Positions 8,480 to 16,944 of a stretch of 63,128 bases of DNA are shown here, piece by piece (the stretch's first letter is position 1; every line of letters starts with the position of its first letter). A program made the translations under genes and the position numbers. The stretch is from an uncultured Eggerthellaceae bacterium (GTDB taxonomy: Bacteria > Actinomycetota > Coriobacteriia > Coriobacteriales > Eggerthellaceae), in NCBI GenBank assembly GCA_905234785.1, contig CAJOIP010000028.1, forward strand, positions 1 to 63,128. The letters are read 5' to 3'. Below the pieces are notes generated by a model, which saw only the letters and a list, made by a program, of their open reading frames with translations, was not told where the DNA came from and did no database searches.

Positions 8480-9607
8480 TTACTCGTAGGTCGAACGGTG
8501 CTCGTCGTAGGTTTCGCTGAACGAGTAGCTCAGCCCGCCATTGCCGTCGTCTTCGAAGTAGAAGTAGTAGTACCCGGTTTCCTCGGGCGAGCACACGGCC
8601 TGCAGGCACGCGAGGCTCGGCGAGTTGATGGGCGTAGGCGGCAAGCCGTCGATGAAGTACGTGTTGTAGGGGTTATCGGTGTCGACGTCCTCGGCCGTGG
8701 GGTCGTGGCCGACGTAGTACGCAACCGTGGCGTCAGACTGCAGGCGCATGCCGTCTTCCAGGCGGTTGTAGAACACCGACGCGACCGTTGCGCGATGCGA
8801 TTCGTCCGATTCCTTCTCGACGATGGAGGCCAGCTTCACCACATCGTAGTGCGAAAGCCCGCGCGACTCGGCGTACGACCAGTCGAGGCCGGCTGTTTCG
8901 GTGGCGAACTGGTCGAGCATCGTGCGGATGATGGAATCGGCCGTGGAATTCTCGTCGTACGGGTAGGTCTTGGGGAACAGGAAGCCCTCGAGCGAGTTCT
9001 CGCCGGCATCGCCCAAAAACTCGTAGCTGCCCGCGTACGCGGATGCGTTGCTCGCCGCCGCCACGAACTCGTCGACCGTGATGCGCCCGCCCGTCGCCGC
9101 CGAAACGATTTCGGCGGTCTGCACGATGGTGGAACCCTCGGGCACCGTGAACGTGTCGCTTGCCACGGGCGTTTGCAGCACCTGGATGATCTCGTCGATC
9201 GACTGACCGCCGACGAGCGTGTACGTGCCGGGCTGCAGCTTGCCTTCCACGCCGAGCGTGCTGACGCGGTCGGTGAACTCGTTCGCGTTGGAAATGAGGC
9301 CCGCTTCGGCAAGCGTCTTGGCGATGGACTTCGCGCCCTCGCCCTCGTTCACCACGATCTGCACTTCGGTGCCGCGTTCGACCTGGGGCGTGCCCATGCA
9401 GCCGCGCGTGAAGTTCATGACGTTGAACACGATGAACACGACGGCCGCAATCAGCACGATGATGCCGATGATGGCGGGAATGGGGCTGCGCTTCGGGCGA
9501 ATTGCCGTGGTGTCGTACGTGCGGAATGCCTTGTCGCCCTTCGCATGCGCCGAGCGGGCTGCATGCGTCGGACGCGACGAATACGTGATGTTCCTGCGGC
9601 GCGCCAT
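8480..9607 (-). CDS. mltG: Endolytic murein transglycosylase MltG
   Basis: Membrane-anchored lytic transglycosylase that cuts nascent peptidoglycan glycan strands and sets their length. The 375-residue protein has a basic cytoplasmic N-terminus, one membrane segment at about 45-65 (PAIIGIIVLIAAVVFIVF), a LysM-like region, and the YceG/MltG domain. That domain carries LASIVEKES with the catalytic Glu, the VFYNRLEDGMRLQSD motif, and PYNTYFIDGLPPTPI near the C-terminus. It begins 21 nt after ruvX; the ruvX-mltG-aroE order is common in Gram-positive bacteria. The C-terminal YYYFYFEDDG block is typical. Confidence 0.95.
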   Translation of the reverse strand: MARRRNITYSSRPTHAARSAHAKGDKAFRTYDTTAIRPKRSPIPAIIGIIVLIAAVVFIVFNVMNFTRGCMGTPQVERGTEVQIVVNEGEGAKSIAKTLAEAGLISNANEFTDRVSTLGVEGKLQPGTYTLVGGQSIDEIIQVLQTPVASDTFTVPEGSTIVQTAEIVSAATGGRITVDEFVAAASNASAYAGSYEFLGDAGENSLEGFLFPKTYPYDENSTADSIIRTMLDQFATETAGLDWSYAESRGLSHYDVVKLASIVEKESDESHRATVASVFYNRLEDGMRLQSDATVAYYVGHDPTAEDVDTDNPYNTYFIDGLPPTPINSPSLACLQAVCSPEETGYYYFYFEDDGNGGLSYSFSETYDEHRSTYE

Positions 9608-9628
9608 GGAAAATCCTAACCGTTGAAG

Positions 9629-10042
9629 CTAGACGCGGCGTGCGTCGAGCCAGGCTTGTAGAAACAGACTTGCAGCAATCATATCGACTTTGCCGCGCAT
9701 GGCTTTCTCGGTGAGGCCCTTTTCACGCAAACTCCGTTTGGCTTCGGCCGAACTAAGCCGCTCATCTGCGAACTCGTGCGGAATGCCGCACGTCTGCGAC
9801 ACCTCCTGCGCAAACGCGCGGATGCGTTGCGCCTGCGGGCCCTCTTCGCCCGCCAGCGTCATGGGAAGGCCGCACAGCAGAAGCTCGGGCTCCCAGTCCT
9901 CGAGCACCCGTTGGAAGGGCTTCGCGTTCGCACGCACTTCGTCGGCGGCGAGCACGCACACGGGCGACGCCACGCGCTCGTCGGGGTCGCTGACCGCCAC
10001 CCCGACGCGCTTCTCGCCGATGTCGAGCGCCAGTATGCGCAC
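9629..10042 (-). CDS. ruvX: Holliday junction resolvase-like protein RuvX (YqgF)
   Basis: RNase H-fold nuclease, called a putative Holliday junction resolvase and also linked to rRNA maturation. It has 137 residues, the family size. The N-terminus reads ILALDIGEKRVGVAVSD with the first catalytic Asp; CGLPMTLAGEEG and FADERLSSAEA supply the further acidic residues. The GTG at 10042 is chosen because it overlaps the guaB stop as TAGTG and begins exactly at the conserved strand; longer readings run into guaB. Confidence 0.92.
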   Translation of the reverse strand: MRILALDIGEKRVGVAVSDPDERVASPVCVLAADEVRANAKPFQRVLEDWEPELLLCGLPMTLAGEEGPQAQRIRAFAQEVSQTCGIPHEFADERLSSAEAKRSLREKGLTEKAMRGKVDMIAASLFLQAWLDARRV

Positions 10043-11568
10043 TAACGGGAAATCGTGTTGCTGACGTAGGGCGTCTGGTCTTTCAGCAGAACGTCGTGGG
10101 CGCCGCCTTCGACGATGCTGGTGGACGACACGACCGTGAGCTTCGCGTTCTTCTGCAGCTCGGGAATCGTGATGCAGCCGCAGTTGCACATGGTCGACTT
10201 GATCTTCGCCAGCGTGACCGACACGTTGTCCTTCAGCGGGCCGGCGTAGGGCACGTAGCTGTCGACGCCCTCTTCGAAGGTGAGGCCCTTCTTGTCGCCG
10301 CCCAGGTCGTAGCGCTGCCAGTTGCGCGCGCGGCTGGAACCTTCGCCCCAGTATTCCTTCATGTACGAGCCGTTGATGTTCACGCGGTTGTTCGGCGCCT
10401 CGTCGAAGCGGGCGAAGTAGCGGCCCAGCATGACGAAGTCGCTTCCCATGGCGAGCGCCAGCGTGATGTGGTGGTCATACACGATGCCGCCGTCGGAGCA
10501 CAGCGGAATGTACATGCCGGTTTCCTCGAAGTATTTGTCGCGCGCCTTGGCGACCTCGATGGTTGCCGTGGCCTGGCCGCGGCCGATGCCCTTCTGCTCG
10601 CGCGTGATGCAGATGGAGCCGCCGCCGATGCCGATCTTGATGAAGTCGGCGCCCGCGTCGGCCAGGAAGCGGAAGCCCTCCTCGTCGACCACGTTGCCGG
10701 CGCCCACCTTCACGGTGTCGCCGTAGCGCTCGCGGATCCACGCGATGGTCTTGGCCTGCCAGACCGAATAGCCCTCGGACGAGTCGATGCACAGCACGTC
10801 GGCGCCAGCCTCGACCAGCGCTGGCACGCGCTCGGCGTAGTCGCGGCTGTTGATGCCCGCGCCCACCATGTAGCGCTTGTGCGTGTCGAGCATTTCGTCG
10901 GGGTTCGACTTGTGGGAATCGTAGTCCTTGCGGAAGACGAGGTACTTCAGGCAGTCGTTCTCGTCGACGATGGGCAGCGAGTTCAGCTTGTGATCCCAGA
11001 TGATGTCGTTGGCTTCCTTCAGCGACGTTTCCGCCGGGGCCACGATCATGCGCTCGCGCGGGGTCATGACCTCGGAAACCTTCGTGTCGATGGGCATGCG
11101 CGACAGGCGGTAGTCGCGCTCGGTCACCACGCCGAGCAGCTTGCCGTGCGGGTCGGCGCCGGCGGTGACGGGCATGGTGGAGTGGCCGAACTGCTCTTTC
11201 AGCGCCACGACGTCGGCAAGCGTCATGTCGGGCGAGAGGTTGGCGTCGGAGGTGACGAAGCCGGCCTTGTAGTCTTTCACGCGGGCGACCATGGCCGCCT
11301 GGTCTTCGATCGACTGCGAGCCGTAGATGAACGACAGGCCGCCTTCCGTTGCCAGCGCGATGGCCATCTTGTCGTCGGACACGGCCTGCATGATGGCGCT
11401 GACCATGGGAATGGAAAGGCTGATGGCGGGCTCTTCCTCGCCGCGGCGGTACTTCACGAGCGGCGTGTGCAGGTCGACGTTGGCCGGAACGGTTTCTTCC
11501 GACGTGTAACCCGGGACCAGCAGGTACTCGTTGAATGTGCGCGACGGTTCCTCGAAATAGAATGCCAT
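10042..11568 (-). CDS. guaB: IMP dehydrogenase
   Basis: NAD-dependent oxidation of IMP to XMP, the committed step of GMP synthesis. The 508-residue protein has the TIM barrel interrupted by a CBS pair (about residues 105-215). The active-site loop is [15 protein letters not shown] with the catalytic Cys320, followed by the flap region [33 protein letters not shown] binds the phosphate. The ATG at 11568 follows AAGGGGAAGG; an upstream in-frame start (11625) lacks homology and would overlap the promoter (TATAAT at 11603-11608). The CNCGC near the C-terminus is a small distinctive feature. It is translationally coupled to ruvX. Confidence 0.95.
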   Translation of the reverse strand: MAFYFEEPSRTFNEYLLVPGYTSEETVPANVDLHTPLVKYRRGEEEPAISLSIPMVSAIMQAVSDDKMAIALATEGGLSFIYGSQSIEDQAAMVARVKDYKAGFVTSDANLSPDMTLADVVALKEQFGHSTMPVTAGADPHGKLLGVVTERDYRLSRMPIDTKVSEVMTPRERMIVAPAETSLKEANDIIWDHKLNSLPIVDENDCLKYLVFRKDYDSHKSNPDEMLDTHKRYMVGAGINSRDYAERVPALVEAGADVLCIDSSEGYSVWQAKTIAWIRERYGDTVKVGAGNVVDEEGFRFLADAGADFIKIGIGGGSICITREQKGIGRGQATATIEVAKARDKYFEETGMYIPLCSDGGIVYDHHITLALAMGSDFVMLGRYFARFDEAPNNRVNINGSYMKEYWGEGSSRARNWQRYDLGGDKKGLTFEEGVDSYVPYAGPLKDNVSVTLAKIKSTMCNCGCITIPELQKNAKLTVVSSTSIVEGGAHDVLLKDQTPYVSNTISR

Positions 11569-11602
11569 GGCCTTCCCCTTCACCTCGTTGGGCATTTGGG
11601 AC

Positions 11603-11608
11603 ATTATA
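11603..11608 (-). promoter_or_regulatory. Consensus -10 box for guaB
   Basis: TATAAT on the minus strand (11603-11608), about 35 nt upstream of the guaB ATG. No good -35 is seen at the expected spacing (GCCCCA). Confidence 0.4.
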
Positions 11609-11652
11609 CGCGCCCCGGAGTGCATTGGGGCTGATAATTCGGCGGTTTAGGT

Positions 11653-13059
11653 TCAGGCGCCTATCCAGACGGAAACGACGGGCACCCAGCCCATGACGAG
11701 GACGATGACGATGAGGGCGGGAACGACGTACTTCATGTAGACGCGCGTCCACTGGGGGAAGCGGGCGCCTTTGCCGGTGTCGGCCTCGGCCAGGAAGTTC
11801 TGCCAGCCCCAACCGCGCTTCGACGTGCAGAACAGCAGGACGACGAGCGCGCCGATGGGCAGGATGTTGTTCGACAGGATGAAGTCCTCGATCGACTGGA
11901 TGTCGCCGATGCCCGGCAGCGTGAAGTCTGACCACACGTTGAAGCCGAGCGCGCACGGAAGCGACAGCACGATGAGCAGCACGCCGTTTATGGCCACGGA
12001 CTTCCCGCGCGAAATGCCCCATTGGTCCATGGAAAACGCGATGATGTTCTCGAACACGGCGATGATGGTGGAAAGTGCCGCGAAGCTCATGAACACGAAG
12101 AACAACGAGCACCACAGCTGCCCGAGAGGCATCTGCTCGAAGACGCTCGGCAGCGTGACGAACACGAGGCCGGGCCCCGCGCCGGGCTCGACGCCGAACG
12201 CCGAGCAGGCAGGGAAGATGATGAGGCCGGCCAGGATGGCCACGAACGTGTCGAGCGCGCCGATGCGCAGCGACTCGCCCATGAGCGCGCGGTCCTTGCC
12301 GATGTAGCTGCCGAAGATCATCATCGATCCCACGCCGAGCGACATCGTGAAGAACGCCTGGCCCATAGCCGCGTAGGCCGCCTGCGCGAAGCTGGCCGCC
12401 TGGTCGGCGGGCGTGGCGCCGGCAAAGAGCTTCCCGAAATCGGGGATGAGGTAGAACGCCAGGCCCTCGGCCGCGCCGTCGAGCGTGACCGAGCGCACGC
12501 ACAGGATGGCGAGCACCGCGAGCAGGCACAGCATCATGACCTTCGTCACGCGCTCGACGCCGTTTTGCAGGCCCGCCGCGCAACACGCCAGGCCGACGGC
12601 GATGACGACGAGCATCCAGAAGATGAGCTCGCCGGGGTTGCCGAGCATCGTGGCGAACACGGCGCCGACGCCTTCGGCGCTCTGCCCGACGAACGAGCCG
12701 GTCGCGGACTTGTACACGTAGGCGAGCATCCAGCCGGCCACGACGGTGTAGAACATCATGAGCAGCATGCAGCCGCAGTAGCTGATCCACTTCGCGCGAT
12801 GCCATTTCGAGCCGGCGGGTTCTAGCACGTCGTACGCGCGGGCGGCCGACTTCTGCGAGCCGCGCCCGAGGGCGAATTCCATGACCAGGATGGGCAGGCT
12901 GAACGCCACGAGGAACACGATGTACATGACGACGAACGCCGCGCCGCCGTATTCGCCGGTGATGTAAGGGAAGCGCCAGACGTTCCCCAGGCCGATGGCG
13001 CACCCGGCGCTGATGAGTATGAAGCCGAGGCGGCTGGCGAACTTCTCGCGTTGTTCCAT
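11653..13059 (-). CDS. Sodium-dependent amino acid transporter, NSS/SNF family
   Basis: LeuT-fold symporter using the sodium gradient to import a small amino acid or related amine. The 468-residue sequence has about eleven hydrophobic segments. It opens with the family signature in TM1, IGLGNVWRFPY, where the backbone breaks at the substrate and sodium sites. TM6 (GQAFFTMSLGVGSMMIFGSY) and TM8 (FMSFAALSTIIAVFENI) are recognisable. The TM1 Asp used by monoamine transporters is absent, as in bacterial amino-acid members. It resembles MhsT-type proteins, but the substrate cannot be read from sequence. A ribosome binding site (AGGGGGAG) precedes the start. A 13-bp hairpin separates it from the upstream aminopeptidase gene. 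Confidence 0.92.
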   Translation of the reverse strand: MEQREKFASRLGFILISAGCAIGLGNVWRFPYITGEYGGAAFVVMYIVFLVAFSLPILVMEFALGRGSQKSAARAYDVLEPAGSKWHRAKWISYCGCMLLMMFYTVVAGWMLAYVYKSATGSFVGQSAEGVGAVFATMLGNPGELIFWMLVVIAVGLACCAAGLQNGVERVTKVMMLCLLAVLAILCVRSVTLDGAAEGLAFYLIPDFGKLFAGATPADQAASFAQAAYAAMGQAFFTMSLGVGSMMIFGSYIGKDRALMGESLRIGALDTFVAILAGLIIFPACSAFGVEPGAGPGLVFVTLPSVFEQMPLGQLWCSLFFVFMSFAALSTIIAVFENIIAFSMDQWGISRGKSVAINGVLLIVLSLPCALGFNVWSDFTLPGIGDIQSIEDFILSNNILPIGALVVLLFCTSKRGWGWQNFLAEADTGKGARFPQWTRVYMKYVVPALIVIVLVMGWVPVVSVWIGA

Positions 13060-13080
13060 TGCACTCCCCCTGAATGTCGT

Positions 13081-13113
13081 GATGCCCGATGCATTCTACC
13101 TGCATCGGGCATC
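13081..13113. terminator. Perfect 13-bp hairpin between the M18 aminopeptidase and transporter genes
   Basis: GATGCCCGATGCA (13081-13093) and its exact complement (13101-13113) enclose a 7-nt loop. There is no long T-run, so it is either a weak terminator or a regulatory stem. Confidence 0.45.
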
Positions 13114-13155
13114 TTGAACTAGAGGGAGATTGGTCGGCTTTTAGCGCGAAGCCGG

Positions 13156-14613
13156 CTAATTCGGAGTGCGGGCGCTGGGGCCGGCGTCGCGCAAGAACGC
13201 AACGTAGCCCTTGTAGGCTTCGTACAGGTCGGCCTTGCTGACGACCTCCCACGGCGCGTGCATGGAAAGCACCGGCACGCCGCTGTCGATGACGTCCATC
13301 TCGTACTTGGCGGGCAAATACGCGATGGTGCCGCCGCCGCCCGCGTCGACTTTGCCCAGCTCGGCGGTTTGGAAGGCGACGTTCGCGTCGTCCATGATGC
13401 GGCGGATGCGCGCGACGTACTCGGCCGACGCGTCGTTGCTGCCCGACTTGCCGCGCGCGCCCGTGTACTTGTTGAACACGAGGCCGTGGCCCATGTAGGC
13501 GGCGTTCTTCGGCTCGAAGACGCTGGCGTACGCGGGGTCGAAGCCGGCGGACACGTCGCTGGAAAGCATGCTGGAAGCGGCCAGCGCGCGGCGCAGGTTG
13601 ATGTCGCCGCCCTCGCCTGCGAGCTCCATCAGCACGGCGATGACGTTCTCGAAGAACTGGCTGGCCATGCCCGTGGCGCCTACGCTGCCGATTTCCTCCT
13701 TGTCGACGAGCACGGTGATGGCCGTGCGGCGCGGCATCTCTTCCAGCGCCAGCTGGGCGAGCAGCGACGGGTAGGCGCACGAGGAATCGTCATGACCGTA
13801 GCCCAGGATCATCGAGCGATCGAAGCCGAGCTCGCGGGCGCGACCGGCGGGGACGACCTCGATTTCGGCCGACAGGAAGTCGTCTTCCTCGATGCCGTAC
13901 TTCTCGGCGAGCAGTTGCAGCGCGTAGGCCTTCACCGGCTCCTTCGCGGCCATTTTCTCAAGGTCGGTCTTGTCGGAGTCTTTGCGGTCATCGTCTTCGG
14001 GCAGCACGAGCGGGCGGCTGCCGACGAGCACGTCGAGGTCCTCGCCGGCGACCACTTCGCCGCCCTTCTTTTGCATCTGGTCTTTCGCCAGGTGAATGAG
14101 CAGGTCGGAAACGCAGAACACGGGGTCGCCTTCGTCTTCGCCCACGTTCACGCGCACGACTTCGCCGCTTTTCTTGGCGATGACGCCGTGCAGCGCGAGC
14201 GGCAGCGTGACCCACTGGTAGTGCTTGATGCCGCCGTAGTAATGCGTGTCGAGGTGTGCCAGGCCGTTGCGCTCGAACAGCGGGTTCTGCTTCAGATCGA
14301 GGCGCGGAGAGTCGATGTGCGCACCCAGGATGTTGAAGCCGCGCACGAGCGGCTCGGTGCCGAGCTGCGCGAAGATGACCGCCTTGCCATGCGTCTGGGC
14401 GTACACCTTGTCACCGGGCTTCAGCGCCCGGCCCTCATCGAACGCATCGTACAGGTCAGTGTAGCCCGCTGCCTCGGCTTTCGCGATGGCCGCTTCGGCG
14501 AATTCGCGCTCGGTCTTGTTCTGCGAGATGAAATCGATGTAGCCGGCGCTGATGCGCTCGAGCTCTTCGAGCGCCGCCTCGTCGTAGTTGTTCCATGCCG
14601 CCTTTGTTTCCAT
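13156..14613 (-). CDS. M18 family aminopeptidase (aminopeptidase 1)
   Basis: Cytoplasmic dodecameric zinc aminopeptidase releasing N-terminal residues from peptides. The 485-residue protein shows the M18 landmarks: LGAHIDSPRLDLKQNPL with the first metal His and Asp near residue 96, VDKEEIGSVGATG with the Glu pair, SSDVSAGFDP, and the C-terminal metal His in LSMHAPWEVVSKAD. The internal linker DDDRKDSDKTD marks the domain junction. The start at 14613 follows AAAGGACG. It is preceded by one copy of the 27-bp palindrome (14634-14660). Confidence 0.94.
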   Translation of the reverse strand: METKAAWNNYDEAALEELERISAGYIDFISQNKTEREFAEAAIAKAEAAGYTDLYDAFDEGRALKPGDKVYAQTHGKAVIFAQLGTEPLVRGFNILGAHIDSPRLDLKQNPLFERNGLAHLDTHYYGGIKHYQWVTLPLALHGVIAKKSGEVVRVNVGEDEGDPVFCVSDLLIHLAKDQMQKKGGEVVAGEDLDVLVGSRPLVLPEDDDRKDSDKTDLEKMAAKEPVKAYALQLLAEKYGIEEDDFLSAEIEVVPAGRARELGFDRSMILGYGHDDSSCAYPSLLAQLALEEMPRRTAITVLVDKEEIGSVGATGMASQFFENVIAVLMELAGEGGDINLRRALAASSMLSSDVSAGFDPAYASVFEPKNAAYMGHGLVFNKYTGARGKSGSNDASAEYVARIRRIMDDANVAFQTAELGKVDAGGGGTIAYLPAKYEMDVIDSGVPVLSMHAPWEVVSKADLYEAYKGYVAFLRDAGPSARTPN

Positions 14614-14633
14614 GTTCGTCCTTTCGCCCGGTA

Positions 14634-14660
14634 ATCAATTTCCTCGGAGGATATTGATTC
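14634..14660. repeat. 27-bp palindrome, copy A, upstream of the M18 aminopeptidase gene
   Basis: AATCAATTTCCTC, one central base, then GAGGATATTGATT (one mismatch from perfect symmetry). Related copies occur at 26642-26668 and 34277-34303. Each lies in the gap just 5' of a minus-strand gene. Confidence 0.7.
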
Positions 14661-14681
14661 GATTGTTTGGTCTGCATGACA

Positions 14682-15212
14682 TTATGACAGGTCGCCGACG
14701 CTTGCGAGGACGGTGCCCGAAAGCGTTTCTATGCGGATGTTTTTCACGCGCGATTTTTCGATTTCGACCTTCGCGACGGTGCGCTGGTTGCCGCCGCGCG
14801 GGTAGCTGGCCGAGCCCGGGCACAGCACGTACTGCGCTGGCCGCGCCTCCTTGCCGTATTCCAGCTTGGGAATGTGCGTGTGGCCGTGCACGCAGATGTC
14901 GGGGATCGGGTCGCCCGGCGCGAGCGCGCCGCTGCCAAATGCGGAGATGCGCACGTCGCGCGGGTAATGCGCCACGAGGAACTTCACGCCGTCGACGTTC
15001 GGGTGCGCGTAGCGGCCGACCGATTCGCCGTACTCGTCGAAGTCGTTGTTGCCGAGCACGGCCGTGACGGGCGCGAGCGTCTGCAGCTCGCGCAGGATTC
15101 CCGGATTGCAGATATCGCCCGCGTGAATGATGTGGTCGCAATCGGCCAGCGCCTCGTAGGCCTGCCTGTCGAGCCGCCCATGCGTGTCCGATATCACTCC
15201 CACCAACGTCAT
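14682..15212 (-). CDS. YfcE/MJ0936-family metallophosphoesterase
   Basis: Small calcineurin-like phosphodiesterase of 176 residues. All metal-binding motifs of the family are present: DTHGR near residue 9, HAGDIC, GNNDFDEYG, AHYP and VHGHTHIP. The natural substrate of this family is not settled. The ATG at 15212 is chosen because it begins the conserved first strand (TLVGVISDTHG) and because TACAAT lies only 6 nt upstream, suggesting a leaderless mRNA. An earlier ATG (15266) lies within a palindromic repeat and is rejected. Confidence 0.88.
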   Translation of the reverse strand: MTLVGVISDTHGRLDRQAYEALADCDHIIHAGDICNPGILRELQTLAPVTAVLGNNDFDEYGESVGRYAHPNVDGVKFLVAHYPRDVRISAFGSGALAPGDPIPDICVHGHTHIPKLEYGKEARPAQYVLCPGSASYPRGGNQRTVAKVEIEKSRVKNIRIETLSGTVLASVGDLS

Positions 15213-15224
15213 GCGTAAATTGTA
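15213..15224 (-). promoter_or_regulatory. Leaderless-type promoter of the yfcE-like gene
   Basis: TACAAT (15219-15224, minus strand) is followed by six bases and then the ATG, so transcription would start at or within a base or two of the start codon. No Shine-Dalgarno sequence is present. Confidence 0.45.
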
Positions 15225-15235
15225 GATGATGCGGA

Positions 15236-15302
15236 GTGATGCGCGGGAGGGGAGCTGGTGCATCATTCAAAACGATGCGCCAGCTCCCCTCCCACGCATC
15301 AC
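15236..15302. repeat. GATGCGCGGGAGGGG palindromic repeat, copy 1 (full hairpin)
   Basis: Two nearly complementary arms of about 30 nt (15236-15267 and 15271-15302) with cores GCGGGAGGGGAGCTGG and CCAGCTCCCCTCCC flank a tiny loop. It lies between the yfcE-like gene and hsp20, which are divergent. Related copies are at 16628-16664, 23359-23484 and 33017-33078. Confidence 0.75.
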
Positions 15303-15366
15303 CACCTAAATAATCTTAGTCTTAATGACTAAAGTTTTCGTTAAGGTAACGCTTAGGTTTTTTGCA

Positions 15367-15395
15367 TTGAAGATACGCATGGAAAGGCGTATAAC
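15367..15395 (+). promoter_or_regulatory. Sigma-A-type promoter of hsp20
   Basis: -35 TTGAAG (15367-15372), 17-bp spacer, -10 TATAAC (15390-15395). The leader is about 70 nt. No CIRCE element and no convincing HspR box is seen. A small TTAGTC/GACTAA inverted repeat lies just upstream, near 15315-15331. Confidence 0.55.
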
Positions 15396-15473
15396 GGTAA
15401 TCGTTCAAAGGGTATGAAGCGATTGGGCGACGGAAACTCGGCGCCGCCCGCAAGCGAAAGGAAGATGAGAGTT

Positions 15474-15908
15474 ATGACCATGTTAGTACCCCGCCGCAGC
15501 CTGTTCGATCCGTTCATGACCGACCCGTTCGAGGGCTTCTTCAGCAACATGCCGGCACCGCAGGCAACGCCGAACCTCATGCGCACCGACATCAGGGAAA
15601 ACGAGAACGGCTACGAAATCGTCATCGACCTGCCCGGCTTCGACAAGGAAAACGTCGCCGCCGAGCTGAAGGAAGGCGTGCTGAAGGTCACCGCCAAGAC
15701 GTCGTCCGAAACCGAGGAGAACACGGGCACCTACCTGCGTCGCGAGCGCTTCTCCGGCCAGTGCAGCCGCCAGTTCTACGTCGGCGACGACATCGAGGAA
15801 GCTGACATCAAGGCCAAGTTCGACAACGGCACCCTGCAAATCAGCGTGCCCAAGAAGGTCGAGCAGCCCAAGCTCGAAGAGGCCCGCACCATCAGCATCG
15901 AAGGTTAG
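15474..15908 (+). CDS. Small heat shock protein, Hsp20/alpha-crystallin family
   Basis: ATP-independent holdase chaperone. The 144-residue protein starts with LVPRRSLFDPFMTDPFEGFF, a layout common in Gram-positive Hsp20 proteins. The alpha-crystallin domain (about residues 38-135) includes YEIVIDLPGFDKENVAAEL, YLRRERFSGQCSRQFYVG and the closing FDNGTLQISVPKK motif. The ATG at 15474 is preferred over in-frame ATGs at 15414 and 15465 because AAGGAAGA lies at good spacing. It stands alone with its own promoter and ends in a strong bidirectional terminator. Confidence 0.93.
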   Translation: MTMLVPRRSLFDPFMTDPFEGFFSNMPAPQATPNLMRTDIRENENGYEIVIDLPGFDKENVAAELKEGVLKVTAKTSSETEENTGTYLRRERFSGQCSRQFYVGDDIEEADIKAKFDNGTLQISVPKKVEQPKLEEARTISIEG

Positions 15909-15980
15909 CCAACACTTGGGCGCGCCGTCGGCTTTCCCCTCCTCCCGACGGCGCAGCCTCACTCCGACTCTCTCCACCCA

Positions 15981-16015
15981 GTGCCCCTAGGCCTTACCCC
16001 TTGGCCTGGGGGCAC
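15981..16015. terminator. Bidirectional terminator between hsp20 and the nicotinamidase gene
   Basis: GTGCCCCTAGGCC (15981-15993) pairs with GGCCTGGGGGCAC (16003-16015) with one mismatch. It is followed by CTGTTTCT on the plus strand. The two genes converge here. Confidence 0.7.
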
Positions 16016-16021
16016 CTGTTT

Positions 16022-16579
16022 CTAGCGGTTGATGACCTCGATTTGCAGGCCTTCCATGATGTCGAGGGCCTTCTCGTTCATCGCGGGGTCGGGCGCGGCA
16101 GTGCAGGCGGCATCCACGATGATGGGAACGTTCGGGCAGGCCGCGCGTGCTATGACCGCGTTCGAAAGCACGCACATGTTCGAAACCAGGCCGACCAGCT
16201 CGATGCTCTCGAACGGCTGCGTTCCCAGGCCGTCGGCGATGTGCTGGCGGTTGATCAGCCGCTCGAACAGCTCGGACGAGCCGAACGTGGGCTTGAAGAA
16301 CACCTGGTCGTAGTCTTCCTGCTTCGTGGCGACCTTGCCATACAGCTCATGGCCCTGCGAGCCTTCGAGGCAATGCGGAATAGGCAGCTTCCGGCCTTCC
16401 TGCGTTTCCAAGTAGTCCTTGTGATGGGTGTCGAACGTGAACGCGATGCCGTCGCCGGCTTCGCGGTACTCGTCGATCTTAGCCGCAATGCGCTCGTCGA
16501 GCAGCTCGGCCCCTTCGAACCCCAATGCGCCGTCGACGAAGTCGTTCTGGTAGTCGACCACGATGAGCAAACGCTTCAT
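16022..16579 (-). CDS. pncA: Nicotinamidase-like cysteine hydrolase (isochorismatase superfamily)
   Basis: Hydrolyses nicotinamide to nicotinate for NAD salvage, by family assignment. The 185-residue protein has the catalytic triad Asp9 (VVDYQNDF), Lys96 (FFKPTFG) and Cys136 (SNMCVLSNA). It also carries the metal site that distinguishes nicotinamidases, Asp50-His52 (FDTHHKDY) and His69. The metal site favours nicotinamidase over other cysteine hydrolases. AGAGGGG lies upstream of the ATG. A TATAAT box at 16620-16625 directly abuts a palindromic repeat, so its promoter may be affected by that hairpin. Confidence 0.82.
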   Translation of the reverse strand: MKRLLIVVDYQNDFVDGALGFEGAELLDERIAAKIDEYREAGDGIAFTFDTHHKDYLETQEGRKLPIPHCLEGSQGHELYGKVATKQEDYDQVFFKPTFGSSELFERLINRQHIADGLGTQPFESIELVGLVSNMCVLSNAVIARAACPNVPIIVDAACTAAPDPAMNEKALDIMEGLQIEVINR

Positions 16580-16627
16580 GATTGGTCCCCTCTGCCAACA
16601 TGATTACATGCGGCTCGACATTATAGC

Positions 16628-16664
16628 CGAATGATGCGCGGAAGGGGAGCCGGTGCATCATTCG
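16628..16664. repeat. GATGCGCGGGAGGGG palindromic repeat, copy 2 (single unit)
   Basis: CGAATGATGC (16628-16637) pairs with GCATCATTCG (16655-16664) around a core related to the other copies (GCGGAAGGGGAGCCGG). It overlaps the stop codon of the TrpR-like gene and touches the pncA -10 box. Confidence 0.65.
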
Positions 16665-16942
16665 GTAAGGGTGTCGAGGGCGGCGCGGTAGCCGCCAGAG
16701 CCGTAGCTGAGGCACTTCGAGACGCGGGCGATCGTCGTGGCTGAGGCGCCCGTCGCCTCTTCGATTTGCGCATACGAGCGGCCGCTGTCGAGCATGCGCG
16801 CAACAGCCAGGCGCTGCGAGCTCTCGCGGATCTCGCGAATGGTGAACAGGTCTTCGAGCAGGGCGAACAGCGTGTCCTTGTCACTCATGTCCGCAAGGAC
16901 CTCGAGCAGGTCCTCAACTTCGGGCGTGCGCAAATCGGCCAT
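16658..16942 (-). CDS. TrpR-like protein, YerC/YecD family
   Basis: Small helical DNA-binding protein of the Trp-repressor superfamily, 94 residues. The region DLFTIREIRESSQRLAVARM followed by a helix-turn-helix (YAQIEEATGASATTIARVSKCL) is diagnostic for YerC/YecD proteins, whose regulon is largely undefined. The ATG at 16942 follows GGAGGG by 8 nt; that Shine-Dalgarno sequence lies inside the last codons of citramalate synthase, so the two genes are tightly coupled. Tryptophan control is not implied by the name. Confidence 0.85.
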   Translation of the reverse strand: MADLRTPEVEDLLEVLADMSDKDTLFALLEDLFTIREIRESSQRLAVARMLDSGRSYAQIEEATGASATTIARVSKCLSYGSGGYRAALDTLTE

Positions 16943-16944
16943 GG

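Noticed and set aside
10475..13780. Long minus-strand frame overlapping guaB, the NSS transporter and the M18 gene
   Set aside because: It is a different frame of three clearly coding genes and shows only Arg-rich sequence.
15353..15592. Short minus-strand frame over the hsp20 promoter
   Set aside because: Overlaps a good promoter and the hsp20 start; no family features.
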